A stretch of DNA of 64,000 nucleotides from Pseudarthrobacter sulfonivorans (GTDB lineage Bacteria; Actinomycetota; Actinomycetes; Actinomycetales; Micrococcaceae). Position numbers and translations under genes: made by a program. The stretch spans positions 1 through 64,000 of the forward strand of contig NZ_JANFCZ010000017.1 of NCBI RefSeq assembly GCF_024391045.1, given 5' to 3'. Positions 39,242-47,930 of this stretch are shown piece by piece. How positions within the stretch are numbered: the stretch's first letter is position 1; every line of letters starts with the position of its first letter. Below the pieces are notes generated by a model. The model had not been told where the DNA came from. It saw only the letters and a list, made by a program, of their open reading frames with translations, and did no database searches.

Positions 39242-40089
39242 CCCGGCTGAGTATCATCCACACCACTGCCTACAAATACAACAAGCGCGTCACGCTGTCC
39301 TACAACGAGGCCCGCATGACGCCCCTGACGGATCCCCAGCAGGTGGTGCTGGAGTCGGTGCTCAAGGTATCGCCGTCGCAGGCCGCCGTCAGCACCTACC
39401 GGGATTATTGGGGCACCAGGGTCACGGCCTTCGACATGCAGATGCCGCACGAGCACCTTGAAGTCGTCTCCAATATCACTGTCGAGGTGCACCGGGCAGA
39501 AAAGATCCCGGCCGAGGCCGACATCCCAGGCTGGGACGTCCTGGCGTCAACGGAGACCCTGAACTCGTTCAGCGATTGGCTGCCGCAGTCCCAGCTCAGC
39601 GGGCCGGGCGACGAAGTCCTGGGAATCATTCCCGGCGTCGTTGCGGGCAAGAACCCGCACGACGCCGCCATGGCCGTGTTTGAGTGGATGCGCGGGGAGA
39701 TGACGTACATGTCAGGATCCACGGCGGTCACCACAAATGCTGAGGAGGCCTGGGGGCAGCGGCAGGGAGTCTGCCAGGACCTGGCGCACCTGGCCATCGG
39801 TGCACTGCGCAGCTGCGGGATTCCGGCCCGGTACGTTTCGGGTTACCTGCACCCGCGGTCGACGGCGGCGATCGGCGAGACAGTCGCCGGCCAGTCGCAC
39901 GCGTGGCTGGAGTTCTGGGACGGGGCGTGGCGCAGCTGGGACCCCACCAACCACAAACCCGCCGGTGACTTTCACGTGACCGTCGCCAGGGGCCGGGACT
40001 ACCGCGATGTGCCGCCGCTGAAAGGCATCCTTTCCGGCGGCGGCGGGTCTGCCCTGACCGTGAGCGTGGAAATCACCCGGCTGGCCTAG
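39238..40089 (+). CDS. transglutaminase-like protease family protein
   Basis: Papain-fold protein of 283 residues. The N-terminal beta domain (TAYKYNKRVTLSYNEARM) precedes the catalytic core, with Cys in GVCQDLAHL (near 179), His in QSHAWLEFW (near 221) and Asp in WDPTN (near 236). It is predicted as a peptidase or amidase acting on the product of the ATP-grasp ligase. Coupled to the alpha-E gene by a 4-nt overlap. No signal peptide. Confidence 0.88.
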   Translation: MTRLSIIHTTAYKYNKRVTLSYNEARMTPLTDPQQVVLESVLKVSPSQAAVSTYRDYWGTRVTAFDMQMPHEHLEVVSNITVEVHRAEKIPAEADIPGWDVLASTETLNSFSDWLPQSQLSGPGDEVLGIIPGVVAGKNPHDAAMAVFEWMRGEMTYMSGSTAVTTNAEEAWGQRQGVCQDLAHLAIGALRSCGIPARYVSGYLHPRSTAAIGETVAGQSHAWLEFWDGAWRSWDPTNHKPAGDFHVTVARGRDYRDVPPLKGILSGGGGSALTVSVEITRLA

Positions 40090-40106
40090 GCAGGCCACTC
40101 AGCGGA

Positions 40107-40574
40107 TCACTCGGGGGAGGCCTTGGCCGCTCCGCTCAGCTGCGTCCACCAGGTCATCGGGGCGGTGACCTTGAACCGGCGTCCGGTCAGGGAGTCGGGG
40201 CTGACCCGGATGAAGGTGTCTTTCTTGCCGGCCTGCCACGGGAACAGATAGAGCGCCGCGGTGTCCAGGACGCCCTCGGTGCCCTTGATGGCCGCGGCAG
40301 GGCCCTTGAGCACCACGCTCCAGGCAAGGCCGCTGACGGCATCCACGCCGTCGGCCTCCACTGCCACGTGGGATCCTCCGGACGCTGCGGCCAGCTTGGT
40401 CCCCTGGCCGGTGCGGAAGACGATTGTGCCCCCGTCCACGGTGTAGTTAATGGGGAAGATGTCAGGATGCCCGTCCACCAGCACCGCGAGCCGGCCCACG
40501 GAGACGGTCCGCAGGAGTTCCCAGCACTCGTGGTGTTCCAGGTTGTGCACTTCGGTAATTGATTCGCTGCTCAT
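40107..40574 (-). CDS. pyridoxamine 5'-phosphate oxidase-like flavin-binding protein
   Basis: Split-barrel flavin-binding protein of 155 residues. Regions VGRLAVLVDGHPDIFPINY and IVFRTGQGTKLAAA match PPOX-like proteins that bind FMN, F420 or haem. ATG 40574 has TAGGCT 7 nt upstream, so probably leaderless. Cofactor and substrate unknown. Confidence 0.82.
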   Translation of the reverse strand: MSSESITEVHNLEHHECWELLRTVSVGRLAVLVDGHPDIFPINYTVDGGTIVFRTGQGTKLAAASGGSHVAVEADGVDAVSGLAWSVVLKGPAAAIKGTEGVLDTAALYLFPWQAGKKDTFIRVSPDSLTGRRFKVTAPMTWWTQLSGAAKASPE

Positions 40575-40581
40575 GACGCCG

Positions 40582-40587
40582 AGCCTA
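40582..40587 (-). promoter_or_regulatory. -10 box for the PPOX-like gene
   Basis: TAGGCT on the minus strand, 7 nt before ATG 40574. Confidence 0.5.
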
Positions 40588-40623
40588 CGCTGTGCAGGCG
40601 TGGTCGGCACAGTGACCTTCTGC

Positions 40624-42087
40624 CTACCAGGGGCTGGGCTTGTAATCCTTCAGGAAGACTCCGTACTGGTCCTCGCCGCTTTCGCCCATCACGATCGGGT
40701 CGTAAACCCGGGCGGCACCGTCCACCAGGTCCAGCGGAGCGTGGAAGCCTTCCTCCATGAGGCGCACCTTCGTGAAGTGCGGACGCTCGTCGGTGATCCA
40801 GCCGGTGTCCACCGCCGTCATGAGGATTCCATCGGAGTCCAGCATTTCCTTGGCGCTGGTCCGGGTCATCATGTTGAGGGCGGCTTTGGCCATGTTGGTG
40901 TGCGGGTGGCCGGGGCCTTTGTAGGCGCGGGAGAACTGGCCTTCCATGGCGGAGACGTTCACGATGTATTTCCGGTGCGCCGTGGACCGCTTCATGGCGT
41001 CCCGGAGCCGGCTGACCAGCAGGAAAGGGGCGGTGACGTTGCAGAGCTGGACCTCGAGCATCTCCAGCGGATCCACCTCATCCACCACCTGTGTCCAACT
41101 GTTGATCGTGGCAAGATCCGGAACCAGCCCGCCGGCGTCGATCGCTGTGCCTGACGCGATGCGTTCCAGGGAAGCCGAACCCGTGGACAGCGCCAGTGAC
41201 GTGATGGCGTCTCCGGCCAGGACCGGATGATCGGTCACGCTGCCGGCAAGGGCGAGCGGGTGCTTGTCATGGGCATGGCCGAAGGTCAGCAGTTCCGGGC
41301 CGCCGTTGGCGGGCTCCAGTTCGGCGGGCAGGGGTTCGTCTTCGGCGTCCACCAGCGGCTTGTACGCGTTGCCGGAACGCCGTACGGTCTGGGCCGCGTT
41401 GTTGATGATGATGTCCAACGGGCCCGCGGCGTTCAGGGAATCCGTCAACGCCATGACCTGCGAGGGGTCGCGCAGGTCGATGCCGACAATCCGGAGCCGG
41501 TGAAGCCAGTCACTGCTGTCTTCCATCGCAGCGAAGCGGCGGGCGGCGTCCTTCGGGAACCGGGTGGTGATGGTGGTGTGTGCGCCGTCCCGAAGCAGCC
41601 GCAGGGCAATGTACATGCCGATTTTGGCGCGTCCGCCCGTGAGCAGTGCACGCCGCCCCGTGAGGTCCGTCCGGGCGTCCCGCTTGCCGTGGTTGAACGC
41701 CGCGCATTCGGGGCAAAGCTGGTGGTAAAACGCGTCCACCTGCGTGTAGTGCTGTTTGCAGATGTAGCACGGACGGGACCGGATCAGGTGGCCGGCAACC
41801 GCGCCGGTCGCCGAGGTGGCCAGCTTGTTGCCGCGTGTCTCGTCGTCGATGCGGTCCGGGGCTGCAGTGGCAGTCTGGGCGATGACCGCCCGGTCGGCGT
41901 CGGCTATCAGGTCGCGTTTGGTGACGCGGCGGTGGCGCTTGACTGCCTTGAACATCTTGCCGGTCGCCCGGCGCACCGACACGTAGTCCGGGTGTTCCTC
42001 GTCGTAGACGTGGATGGTGTTCAAAACCTTGAGGCAGGCCTGAATTTCCTCAGGCGTCAGCCCGGCTGACAGATCGGGGGAGCTCAT
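40624..42087 (-). CDS. SDR protein with N-terminal zinc ribbon
   Basis: 487 residues. A helical N-terminal region (~1-100) is followed by a zinc-ribbon CYIC-x15-CPEC (residues ~107-128), then a Rossmann SDR domain. The cofactor motif is TGGRAKIGMYIA (near 149), with NNAAQT near 229. The usual YxxxK reads TNMAK in HPHTNMAKAAL, with AYKGPG ten residues earlier. An insertion of about 90 residues follows the NNAAQT motif. Nucleic-acid or protein binding through the ribbon is possible. ATG 42087 has TAAAAT 7 nt upstream. Function unknown. Confidence 0.82.
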   Translation of the reverse strand: MSSPDLSAGLTPEEIQACLKVLNTIHVYDEEHPDYVSVRRATGKMFKAVKRHRRVTKRDLIADADRAVIAQTATAAPDRIDDETRGNKLATSATGAVAGHLIRSRPCYICKQHYTQVDAFYHQLCPECAAFNHGKRDARTDLTGRRALLTGGRAKIGMYIALRLLRDGAHTTITTRFPKDAARRFAAMEDSSDWLHRLRIVGIDLRDPSQVMALTDSLNAAGPLDIIINNAAQTVRRSGNAYKPLVDAEDEPLPAELEPANGGPELLTFGHAHDKHPLALAGSVTDHPVLAGDAITSLALSTGSASLERIASGTAIDAGGLVPDLATINSWTQVVDEVDPLEMLEVQLCNVTAPFLLVSRLRDAMKRSTAHRKYIVNVSAMEGQFSRAYKGPGHPHTNMAKAALNMMTRTSAKEMLDSDGILMTAVDTGWITDERPHFTKVRLMEEGFHAPLDLVDGAARVYDPIVMGESGEDQYGVFLKDYKPSPW

Positions 42088-42094
42088 TGCCCCA

Positions 42095-42100
42095 ATTTTA
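42095..42100 (-). promoter_or_regulatory. -10 box for the zinc-ribbon SDR gene
   Basis: TAAAAT on the minus strand, 7 nt before ATG 42087; one of the closest matches to consensus in the window. Confidence 0.6.
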
Positions 42101-42152
42101 CAGCCTGCCGGGAGCCCGGCCCAACGGTGGTGTGCCGGGCTCCTGGCGGGCT

Positions 42153-43562
42153 CTACGACTTAGCTGAGCCGGGCATCCTGACGCCGACGGCGGCCGCCTG
42201 CACCTCGGCGACCTTGTCCACGGAGTTGCGCAGCTCGGACCATGTTTCCGTGGCGGCTCGGACCGCGTCCGGCACGAGGATCAAATTGTCCGCCGCCAGG
42301 GCGCGCTCGGCTTCGTCCGGTTCGGGGACGGCCTGGCCTTTCGAGAGCACCGTGATGCCGGACTCGGTGACCTTGAAGCCGCGGGCCCGGTCGAGGTCGT
42401 GGTCGAGGCCGATTGCGGCACCCGCCGGGACCTTGACGTTCTTGTCGATGATGGCACGCTTCACCACAGCGCCTTCGCCGATGTTGACCTTGTCCATCAG
42501 CACGGAGTCGAGTACGCGGCTGGACCTGCCGACGAAAACGTCGTTGGAGAGGACCGAGCCTTCCACGATGCCGCCGGAGATCACGCACCCGCTGGCAACG
42601 ATGGAATCCAGGGCGGAACCGACTGTGTTGCCTTCACCGCGGACAAACTTGGCGGGCGGGGAGATGCTTTGCCGGGTGTAGATGGGCCACTCGGAGTTGT
42701 ACAGGTTGAAGATCGGCACCGGTGAGATGAGGTCCATGTGCGCGTCGTAGAAAGAGTCGATGGTGCCGACGTCGCGCCAGTACGTCCGGTCACGATCGGT
42801 GGAGCCGGGGATGTCGTTGAGCGTGAAGTCGTAGACGCCGGCCTCACCCTGGCTGACGAAGTAGGGGATGATGTCGCCGCCCATGTCGTGTTTGGTATCG
42901 AGGCGCTCGGCGTCCACATGCAGGGCTGCCACCAGGGCGTCGGCGTCGAAGACGTAGTTTCCCATGGAAGCCAGGAACTGGCTGGGGTCGGCTGCAAGCC
43001 CGGGCGTGGTGGCCGGCTTCTCCACGAACGCGGCGATCTTCTGGGGGTCGTCCTGGTCCACTTCGATCACACCGAACTGGTTGGCCATGTTCAGGGGTTG
43101 GCGCACGGCGGCGACGGTGGCCTTGGCGCCGCTGAGCACGTGCTGTTCCACCATCTGGGCGAAGTCCATGCGGTAGACGTGGTCGGCGCCGACCACGACG
43201 ACGATGTCCGGGTTGGCGTCGTGGATCAGGTTCAGGGACTGGTAGATGGCGTTGGCGCTGCCCAGGAACCAGCTCTTGCCCACGCGCTGCTGTGCGGGAA
43301 CGGAGGCGACATAGTTGCCCAGTTGGGTGGACATTCGCCAGGCTTCGGAAATATGCCGGTCAAGGCTGTGGGATTTATATTGCGTGAGGACCACGATTTG
43401 CAAATAGCGCGAATTCACCAGGTTGGAAATGGCGAAATCGATAAGGCGGTAACTGCCTGCAAACGGAACCGCGGGTTTGGCCCGGTCCGCCGTCAGTGGC
43501 ATAAGCCGGTTTCCCTCGCCGCCTGCAAGGACAATGGCCAGGACTTTTTTATTTATCGGCAT
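42153..43562 (-). CDS. glgC: glucose-1-phosphate adenylyltransferase
   Basis: Makes ADP-glucose for glycogen, the committed step. 469 residues: nucleotidyltransferase domain with [21 protein letters not shown] near residue 14, GSANAIYQ and [10 protein letters not shown], then a left-handed beta-helix from ~300. ATG 43562 has GGAG 9 nt upstream. The C-terminal ~40 residues extend beyond the usual family end. Divergent from glgA across 101 bp. Confidence 0.94.
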   Translation of the reverse strand: MPINKKVLAIVLAGGEGNRLMPLTADRAKPAVPFAGSYRLIDFAISNLVNSRYLQIVVLTQYKSHSLDRHISEAWRMSTQLGNYVASVPAQQRVGKSWFLGSANAIYQSLNLIHDANPDIVVVVGADHVYRMDFAQMVEQHVLSGAKATVAAVRQPLNMANQFGVIEVDQDDPQKIAAFVEKPATTPGLAADPSQFLASMGNYVFDADALVAALHVDAERLDTKHDMGGDIIPYFVSQGEAGVYDFTLNDIPGSTDRDRTYWRDVGTIDSFYDAHMDLISPVPIFNLYNSEWPIYTRQSISPPAKFVRGEGNTVGSALDSIVASGCVISGGIVEGSVLSNDVFVGRSSRVLDSVLMDKVNIGEGAVVKRAIIDKNVKVPAGAAIGLDHDLDRARGFKVTESGITVLSKGQAVPEPDEAERALAADNLILVPDAVRAATETWSELRNSVDKVAEVQAAAVGVRMPGSAKS

Positions 43563-43601
43563 AGTGGTCGCTCCTGTACGCCTTCGTAACTCCCCAAACA
43601 A

Positions 43602-43616
43602 TCCGGCATGTCCGGA
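43602..43616. promoter_or_regulatory. inverted repeat in the glgC/glgA promoter region
   Basis: TCCGG-N5-CCGGA between the two divergent glycogen genes. Position suits a shared operator, but the repeat is short. Confidence 0.25.
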
Positions 43617-43650
43617 CTCCTTCACACTAGAACAGATACGGCGGAACGAC

Positions 43651-43656
43651 TACCTT
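43651..43656 (+). promoter_or_regulatory. -10 box for glgA
   Basis: TACCTT ends 7 nt before GTG 43664. Confidence 0.45.
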
Positions 43657-43663
43657 GGGTAAC

Positions 43664-44860
43664 GTGCGAATAGACATTGTGACTAAAGAGTTCCCGCCGG
43701 AAATCTACGGTGGCGCCGGAGTCCACGTGGCCGAGTTGAGCAGGGTGCTTAGTAAGCACGTTGACCTGCAGGTTCGAGCCTTCGGGGCGCCCCGCGACGC
43801 TGACTATCACGGTGCCGGGGTGACCTCCTATGCCGTGCCCGAGGACCTCGGTTCGGCCAACGCGGCCGTGCAGACCCTGGGCGTGGATCTGCGCATCGTG
43901 CCGGACATTGAAGGGGCCGATCTGGTCCACTCCCACACCTGGTACGCGAACATGGCGGGGCACCTGGCATCACTGTTGCACGGCATCCCGCATGTACTCA
44001 GCGCGCATAGCCTCGAGCCGTTGCGGCCCTGGAAGGCTGAGCAGCTTGGTGGCGGCTATGCGTTGTCCTCCTGGGTGGAAAAGACGGCCTATGAGGCAGC
44101 GGCCGCGATCATCGCCGTCTCCGAGGGGATGCGCCAGGACATCCTGCGCAGCTACCCGAACGTTGATCCGGCGAAGGTCAGGGTGGTCCACAACGGCATT
44201 GACGTTGACCTGTGGCAGCGCGATGAAGGTGACGACGCAGTGCGGGCGATGGGCATCGACCCGCAGAAGCCCAGCGTGGTGTTTGTCGGCCGGAACACGC
44301 GCCAGAAGGGGGTTCCGTACCTGTTGCGGGCCGCCGCCAAGCTGCCTGCCGATGTGCAGTTGGTCCTGTGCCTGGGCGCCGCTGACACCCCCGAACTTGC
44401 CGCCGAAACGGCCCGCCTCATTGAGGACCTGCAGCAGCAGCGCACCGGCGTCATCCTCATCGAGCGCATGCTTCCGCGCCATGAGCTGATCCAGGTCCTG
44501 AGCCACGCGACAGCCTTTGCTTGCCCGTCGATCTATGAGCCGCTGGGCATCGTGAACCTGGAAGCCATGGCCTGCGGTGCTGCCGTGGTGGCCAGTGCCA
44601 CCGGTGGAATCCCCGAAGTGGTCCAGCATGGTGAAACCGGCCTGCTGGTTGAGCTCGAGCAGGTCACCGACGGGACCGGAACGCCACTGGACCCGGAGAA
44701 ATTCGTGACCGAGTTCGCCGCGGCCCTGACCGAGGTGGTGTCCGATCCCGAGCGCGCGCGTGCCATGGGTGAGGCAGGCCGCCGCCGCGCCGAGGAGCAC
44801 TTCTCCTGGGAGTCCATCACAGAGACCACCTTGGAGGTCTACCGCTCGGTGCTCCCCTGA
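43664..44860 (+). CDS. glgA: glycogen synthase / ADP-glucose glucosyltransferase (GT4, actinobacterial type)
   Basis: Transfers glucose from ADP-glucose to a growing glucan or to make maltose 1-phosphate, as shown for mycobacterial relatives. 398 residues, GT-B fold: N-terminal EFPPEIYGGAGVHV, HSHTWYAN, and C-terminal CPSIYEPLGIVNLEAMACG with its donor-binding Glu. GTG 43664 is chosen over TTG 43655 on the leaderless spacing. Ends before a strong terminator. Confidence 0.92.
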   Translation: MRIDIVTKEFPPEIYGGAGVHVAELSRVLSKHVDLQVRAFGAPRDADYHGAGVTSYAVPEDLGSANAAVQTLGVDLRIVPDIEGADLVHSHTWYANMAGHLASLLHGIPHVLSAHSLEPLRPWKAEQLGGGYALSSWVEKTAYEAAAAIIAVSEGMRQDILRSYPNVDPAKVRVVHNGIDVDLWQRDEGDDAVRAMGIDPQKPSVVFVGRNTRQKGVPYLLRAAAKLPADVQLVLCLGAADTPELAAETARLIEDLQQQRTGVILIERMLPRHELIQVLSHATAFACPSIYEPLGIVNLEAMACGAAVVASATGGIPEVVQHGETGLLVELEQVTDGTGTPLDPEKFVTEFAAALTEVVSDPERARAMGEAGRRRAEEHFSWESITETTLEVYRSVLP

Positions 44861-44908
44861 CACCCAGTGTCCTGGCCCGCGGCCGGCAATCGTCCGGTGA
44901 AGAACCAC

Positions 44909-44955
44909 GCACGACGGCGCCGCTCCCCCACACCAGGGGAGCGGCGCCGTCGTGC
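44909..44955. terminator. 20-bp hairpin terminator
   Basis: Perfect 20-bp arms (44909-44928, 44936-44955) with a 7-nt loop, then TTTTG on the plus strand. Ends glgA; also serves the converging acyl-CoA oxidase gene. Confidence 0.9.
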
Positions 44956-44988
44956 TTTTGGCTGGTTTCCCGGACGGGCTGCCGGAGG

Positions 44989-47160
44989 TCAGCCCTGGCG
45001 GCTCTTCGGCCCCGCAGCCTTGCGCGCCAGCAAGGACTTTTCGTCAATGGGAGCTGATCCGCTGGCACGCTGCGCCCGGTAATGCGCCCGGGCTTCGTCC
45101 TGCCGCGTCTTTTCGGCGCCCGTGGCAATCGCCGCGCGAACGTGCTCATCTCCGTAGCCGAAGGCGTCCACCAGGTCCAGCGCGTGCGGCCGGATCTTAA
45201 CCAGGAGCCGGTTGATGTAGTCGCCTACGGTCCGGGCGCGCTGCATGGAAAGCCGGCCATTCATGAGGTACCAGGAGAGGTTCTTTTCGATCAGTGACAG
45301 GCCGAACAGGTCACGCAGCCAGGTCAGCACAACTTTGGTGCCGGGGTCCTGCACTTCGCCGAGCGCTTCGGTGAAAGCTTCCCACTGCAGCAGTTCCGCA
45401 TGTGCCTGGGCTGCGTCGATCAGCTCGTTCTGGTGTTGGTTGAACAGGGCCGCGCCCTTGTCAACGGGAAGCTTGTTGGCGCCCTTAAGCGCAGCTCCGA
45501 CGTCGGCCACCATGGTCTGGACCCGGTCCGTCAGGAGGGCGCGCTGGCCCTCCTCGTCCCGGAGCGCGATGGCGGCCTTCTGGACGGAACCCGTGTCTGC
45601 CACGAACTGGGCCACCTGCCGCAGGCCGGTGCGGTGGATGGCCACACCCGTGGCCTGGGTCACCACATAGCGGGCCAGCACACCGAAGTCCACGTTCCGG
45701 AACTCCTTGGCGTAGTCGGCCAGGAGCCGTTTGGCCACCAGCTGGAGCAGCACCGTGTTGTCGCCCTCGAACGTGACGTAGACATCCAGGTCCGCACGGA
45801 GCGAGGCGAACCGGTTTTCGACCAGGAAGCCGGCACCGCCGCAGGCCTCACGGCATTCCTGCAGGGTGTCCAGGGCATGCCAGGTGCTGAGCGGCTTCAG
45901 TGCTGCCGCCAAGGTCTCAAGGTCCTGCCGGTCAGCATCGGTGTCGTGGGCGCCGGAGAAGACGTCGTCGAACTTCTGGAGCAGCTGCTCGTGGGCAAAG
46001 CCTGCGGCGTAGGTGGTGGCGAGCCGGGTGAACAGGCGGCGCTGGTGCCGCTGGTAATCGAGGAGGACCTCTTCCTCCGTGTGGGAGGAGGCGTTGAACT
46101 GGCGTCGTTCGGTTGCGTACCGGATGGCGGCGGCAAGGGCGATCTTGGACGCCGCCACGGCCGCACCGTCCAGGGAGACGCGTCCCTGCACGAGGGTTCC
46201 GAGCATGGTGAAGAACCGCCGGCCGGGACTGGCGATGGGTGAGCTGTACGTGCCGTCGGCCGCCACGTCGCCGTACCGGTTGAGGAGGTTGGTCCGGGGG
46301 ATACGGACGTTGCTGAAATGCAGCCGGCCGTTATCGATCCCGTTAAGGCCGCCCTTGACGCCGTCGTCCTCGCCGCCGATGCCGGGCCGGAACTGCTTGG
46401 TCTCGGGGTCCCGCAGCTCGACGTAGAACGCGTGGACACCGTGGTTCACGCCCTGGGTCACAAGCTGGGCGAAAACCACGGCGCCCAGTCCGTCAATGGC
46501 TGCGTTGCCGATGTAGTCCTTCCAGGCGGCCCGGAACGGCGTGTGGATGACAAACTCTTCAGTGGCGTCGTCGTACGTCGCCGTGGTGGCGATGCTGGCA
46601 ACGTCAGAGCCGTGGCCGGTCTCCGTCATCGCGAAGCAGCCCGGAATCTCCAGGCTCATGATGCCCGGCAGCCACTTGGCATGATGCTCCGCCGTGCCCA
46701 GGTGCATCACCGCCGAACCGAAGAGGCCCCACTGGACGCCCGCCTTGATCTGCAGGGACGGGTCTGCGGTGACCAGCTCCTCGAACCCGGCAATGTTCCC
46801 GCCATGGTCGTTTGCGCCGCCCAGCTCCGCCGGGAAGGCCCGGTGCACGGCGTTATTGTCCACCAGGAGTTTGAGCTGGCCAAAAGTGCGGGCCCGGTGG
46901 TCCGTGTGCGTCAGGCCTTCGGTTTTGTGCAGTGCCGGGTTGGCGGCCAGGGTCCGCGCGTGCCGCCGTGCGTCCGCCCACTTGCCCAGCAGCTGCTCGC
47001 CGAGGGCAGCAACGTCCACGGCGGGCCGGGCGCCCGGTTGCCCGCTGACACGGGAGCCCGCTGACAATGCCTTGGCACGGGGAGGGGTCCCGGCAGCATT
47101 GCCTGCCTTCGTGGCTGCGGTTCTGCCGGTGCCGCCGGTGCGGTCCACTACATCGGTCAT
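44989..47160 (-). CDS. acyl-CoA oxidase/dehydrogenase-like flavoenzyme
   Basis: Large FAD enzyme for the first step of beta-oxidation, 723 residues. After a ~45-residue Ala/Gly-rich leader, the acyl-CoA dehydrogenase fold carries MTETGHGSDVASI near residue 182. The C-terminal second helical domain (ACOX type) includes ECREACGGAGFLVENR and YVTFEGDNTVLLQ. ATG 47160 is one base after the TetR stop, so the repressor and enzyme form one operon. Length and layout resemble peroxisomal acyl-CoA oxidases more than short FadE proteins. Confidence 0.88.
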   Translation of the reverse strand: MTDVVDRTGGTGRTAATKAGNAAGTPPRAKALSAGSRVSGQPGARPAVDVAALGEQLLGKWADARRHARTLAANPALHKTEGLTHTDHRARTFGQLKLLVDNNAVHRAFPAELGGANDHGGNIAGFEELVTADPSLQIKAGVQWGLFGSAVMHLGTAEHHAKWLPGIMSLEIPGCFAMTETGHGSDVASIATTATYDDATEEFVIHTPFRAAWKDYIGNAAIDGLGAVVFAQLVTQGVNHGVHAFYVELRDPETKQFRPGIGGEDDGVKGGLNGIDNGRLHFSNVRIPRTNLLNRYGDVAADGTYSSPIASPGRRFFTMLGTLVQGRVSLDGAAVAASKIALAAAIRYATERRQFNASSHTEEEVLLDYQRHQRRLFTRLATTYAAGFAHEQLLQKFDDVFSGAHDTDADRQDLETLAAALKPLSTWHALDTLQECREACGGAGFLVENRFASLRADLDVYVTFEGDNTVLLQLVAKRLLADYAKEFRNVDFGVLARYVVTQATGVAIHRTGLRQVAQFVADTGSVQKAAIALRDEEGQRALLTDRVQTMVADVGAALKGANKLPVDKGAALFNQHQNELIDAAQAHAELLQWEAFTEALGEVQDPGTKVVLTWLRDLFGLSLIEKNLSWYLMNGRLSMQRARTVGDYINRLLVKIRPHALDLVDAFGYGDEHVRAAIATGAEKTRQDEARAHYRAQRASGSAPIDEKSLLARKAAGPKSRQG

Positions 47161-47161
47161 G

Positions 47162-47869
47162 TCAATGTCCTTCGTTGGTTCTGACAGGGGTTTCAAGGAG
47201 TTCGGGGGCTATGCCCACGCAAAGCCACGCAGTGATCTGGCGGGCCATGGCCGCCTGGTCGGGCTTCGCCTCGGAGTCAGGAGTGGCGAGCCACTGTTCC
47301 CCGGCACTCCGCACCAGGCCGATGGCGGCGGTAGGCCAGTAGCCGATCACGGCTGCCCTGCCGTCGCCCAGGTGTGCCCGCATCGGGGCAGCGATCATTT
47401 CGGCGATGGAGTCGAAAAAGTGGCCTAGGGCCCCGGAAATGGCTGCTGATCCCGGCTGGTTCTCGGCGTCCACCGGCGCATAGCGGGTGACGAAGCTATA
47501 GACATTGGGGCTGGTCTCCGCCATCTGGAGATAGGCCGAGATCATGGCCAGCAGGCCTTCCCTGGGCGTCTGTGCAGCTTCTGCCGCTTCGCGGATCTTG
47601 CGCTGCATCTGGCTGAGGACCACCTCACCGACCGCATGTTGCAGGCCGGCCTTATCACCGAAATAGCGGTAGAAGACGGACTTCGATGTGCCCGCAGCTG
47701 TTGCGATCTCGTCCATGGAGGCGTCGCTGCCCAACGCGTGGACAGCGCGCCGGGCGGCCTTGATGAGCTCCCGGCGGCGTTCCTCCCGGTGGGCCTGCCA
47801 GCGGGCGGAGCGGCCGTCGGCGTTTGGGCCCGCGGCAGGCATCGGCGGTTCGAGGGGGAGCTTGTTCAC
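47162..47869 (-). CDS. TetR family regulator of the beta-oxidation module
   Basis: 235-residue TetR-type repressor. The helix-turn-helix is SMDEIATAAGTSKSVFYRYF (residues ~51-70) and the C-terminal ligand domain is all-helical. GTG 47869 is favoured: TACGCT lies 7 nt upstream inside a perfect 13-bp palindrome arm, so the gene looks leaderless and autorepressed. ATG 47842 is the alternative. Likely inducer is an acyl-CoA (inference from neighbours). Confidence 0.88.
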   Translation of the reverse strand: MNKLPLEPPMPAAGPNADGRSARWQAHREERRRELIKAARRAVHALGSDASMDEIATAAGTSKSVFYRYFGDKAGLQHAVGEVVLSQMQRKIREAAEAAQTPREGLLAMISAYLQMAETSPNVYSFVTRYAPVDAENQPGSAAISGALGHFFDSIAEMIAAPMRAHLGDGRAAVIGYWPTAAIGLVRSAGEQWLATPDSEAKPDQAAMARQITAWLCVGIAPELLETPVRTNEGH

Positions 47870-47900
47870 GATACTCAGCGTATCAGGTACGCTGAGTATC
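47870..47900. promoter_or_regulatory. 31-bp palindromic operator with divergent -10 boxes
   Basis: Perfect inverted repeat GATACTCAGCGTA-N5-TACGCTGAGTATC. The left arm holds the minus-strand -10 TACGCT (47877-47882) for the TetR gene. The right arm holds the same hexamer (47888-47893) on the plus strand for the thiolase operon. A dimeric TetR protein bound here would cover both promoters. Confidence 0.85.
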
Positions 47901-47930
47901 GATAACCGTCGCAGATCAGAGGAGACGCCC

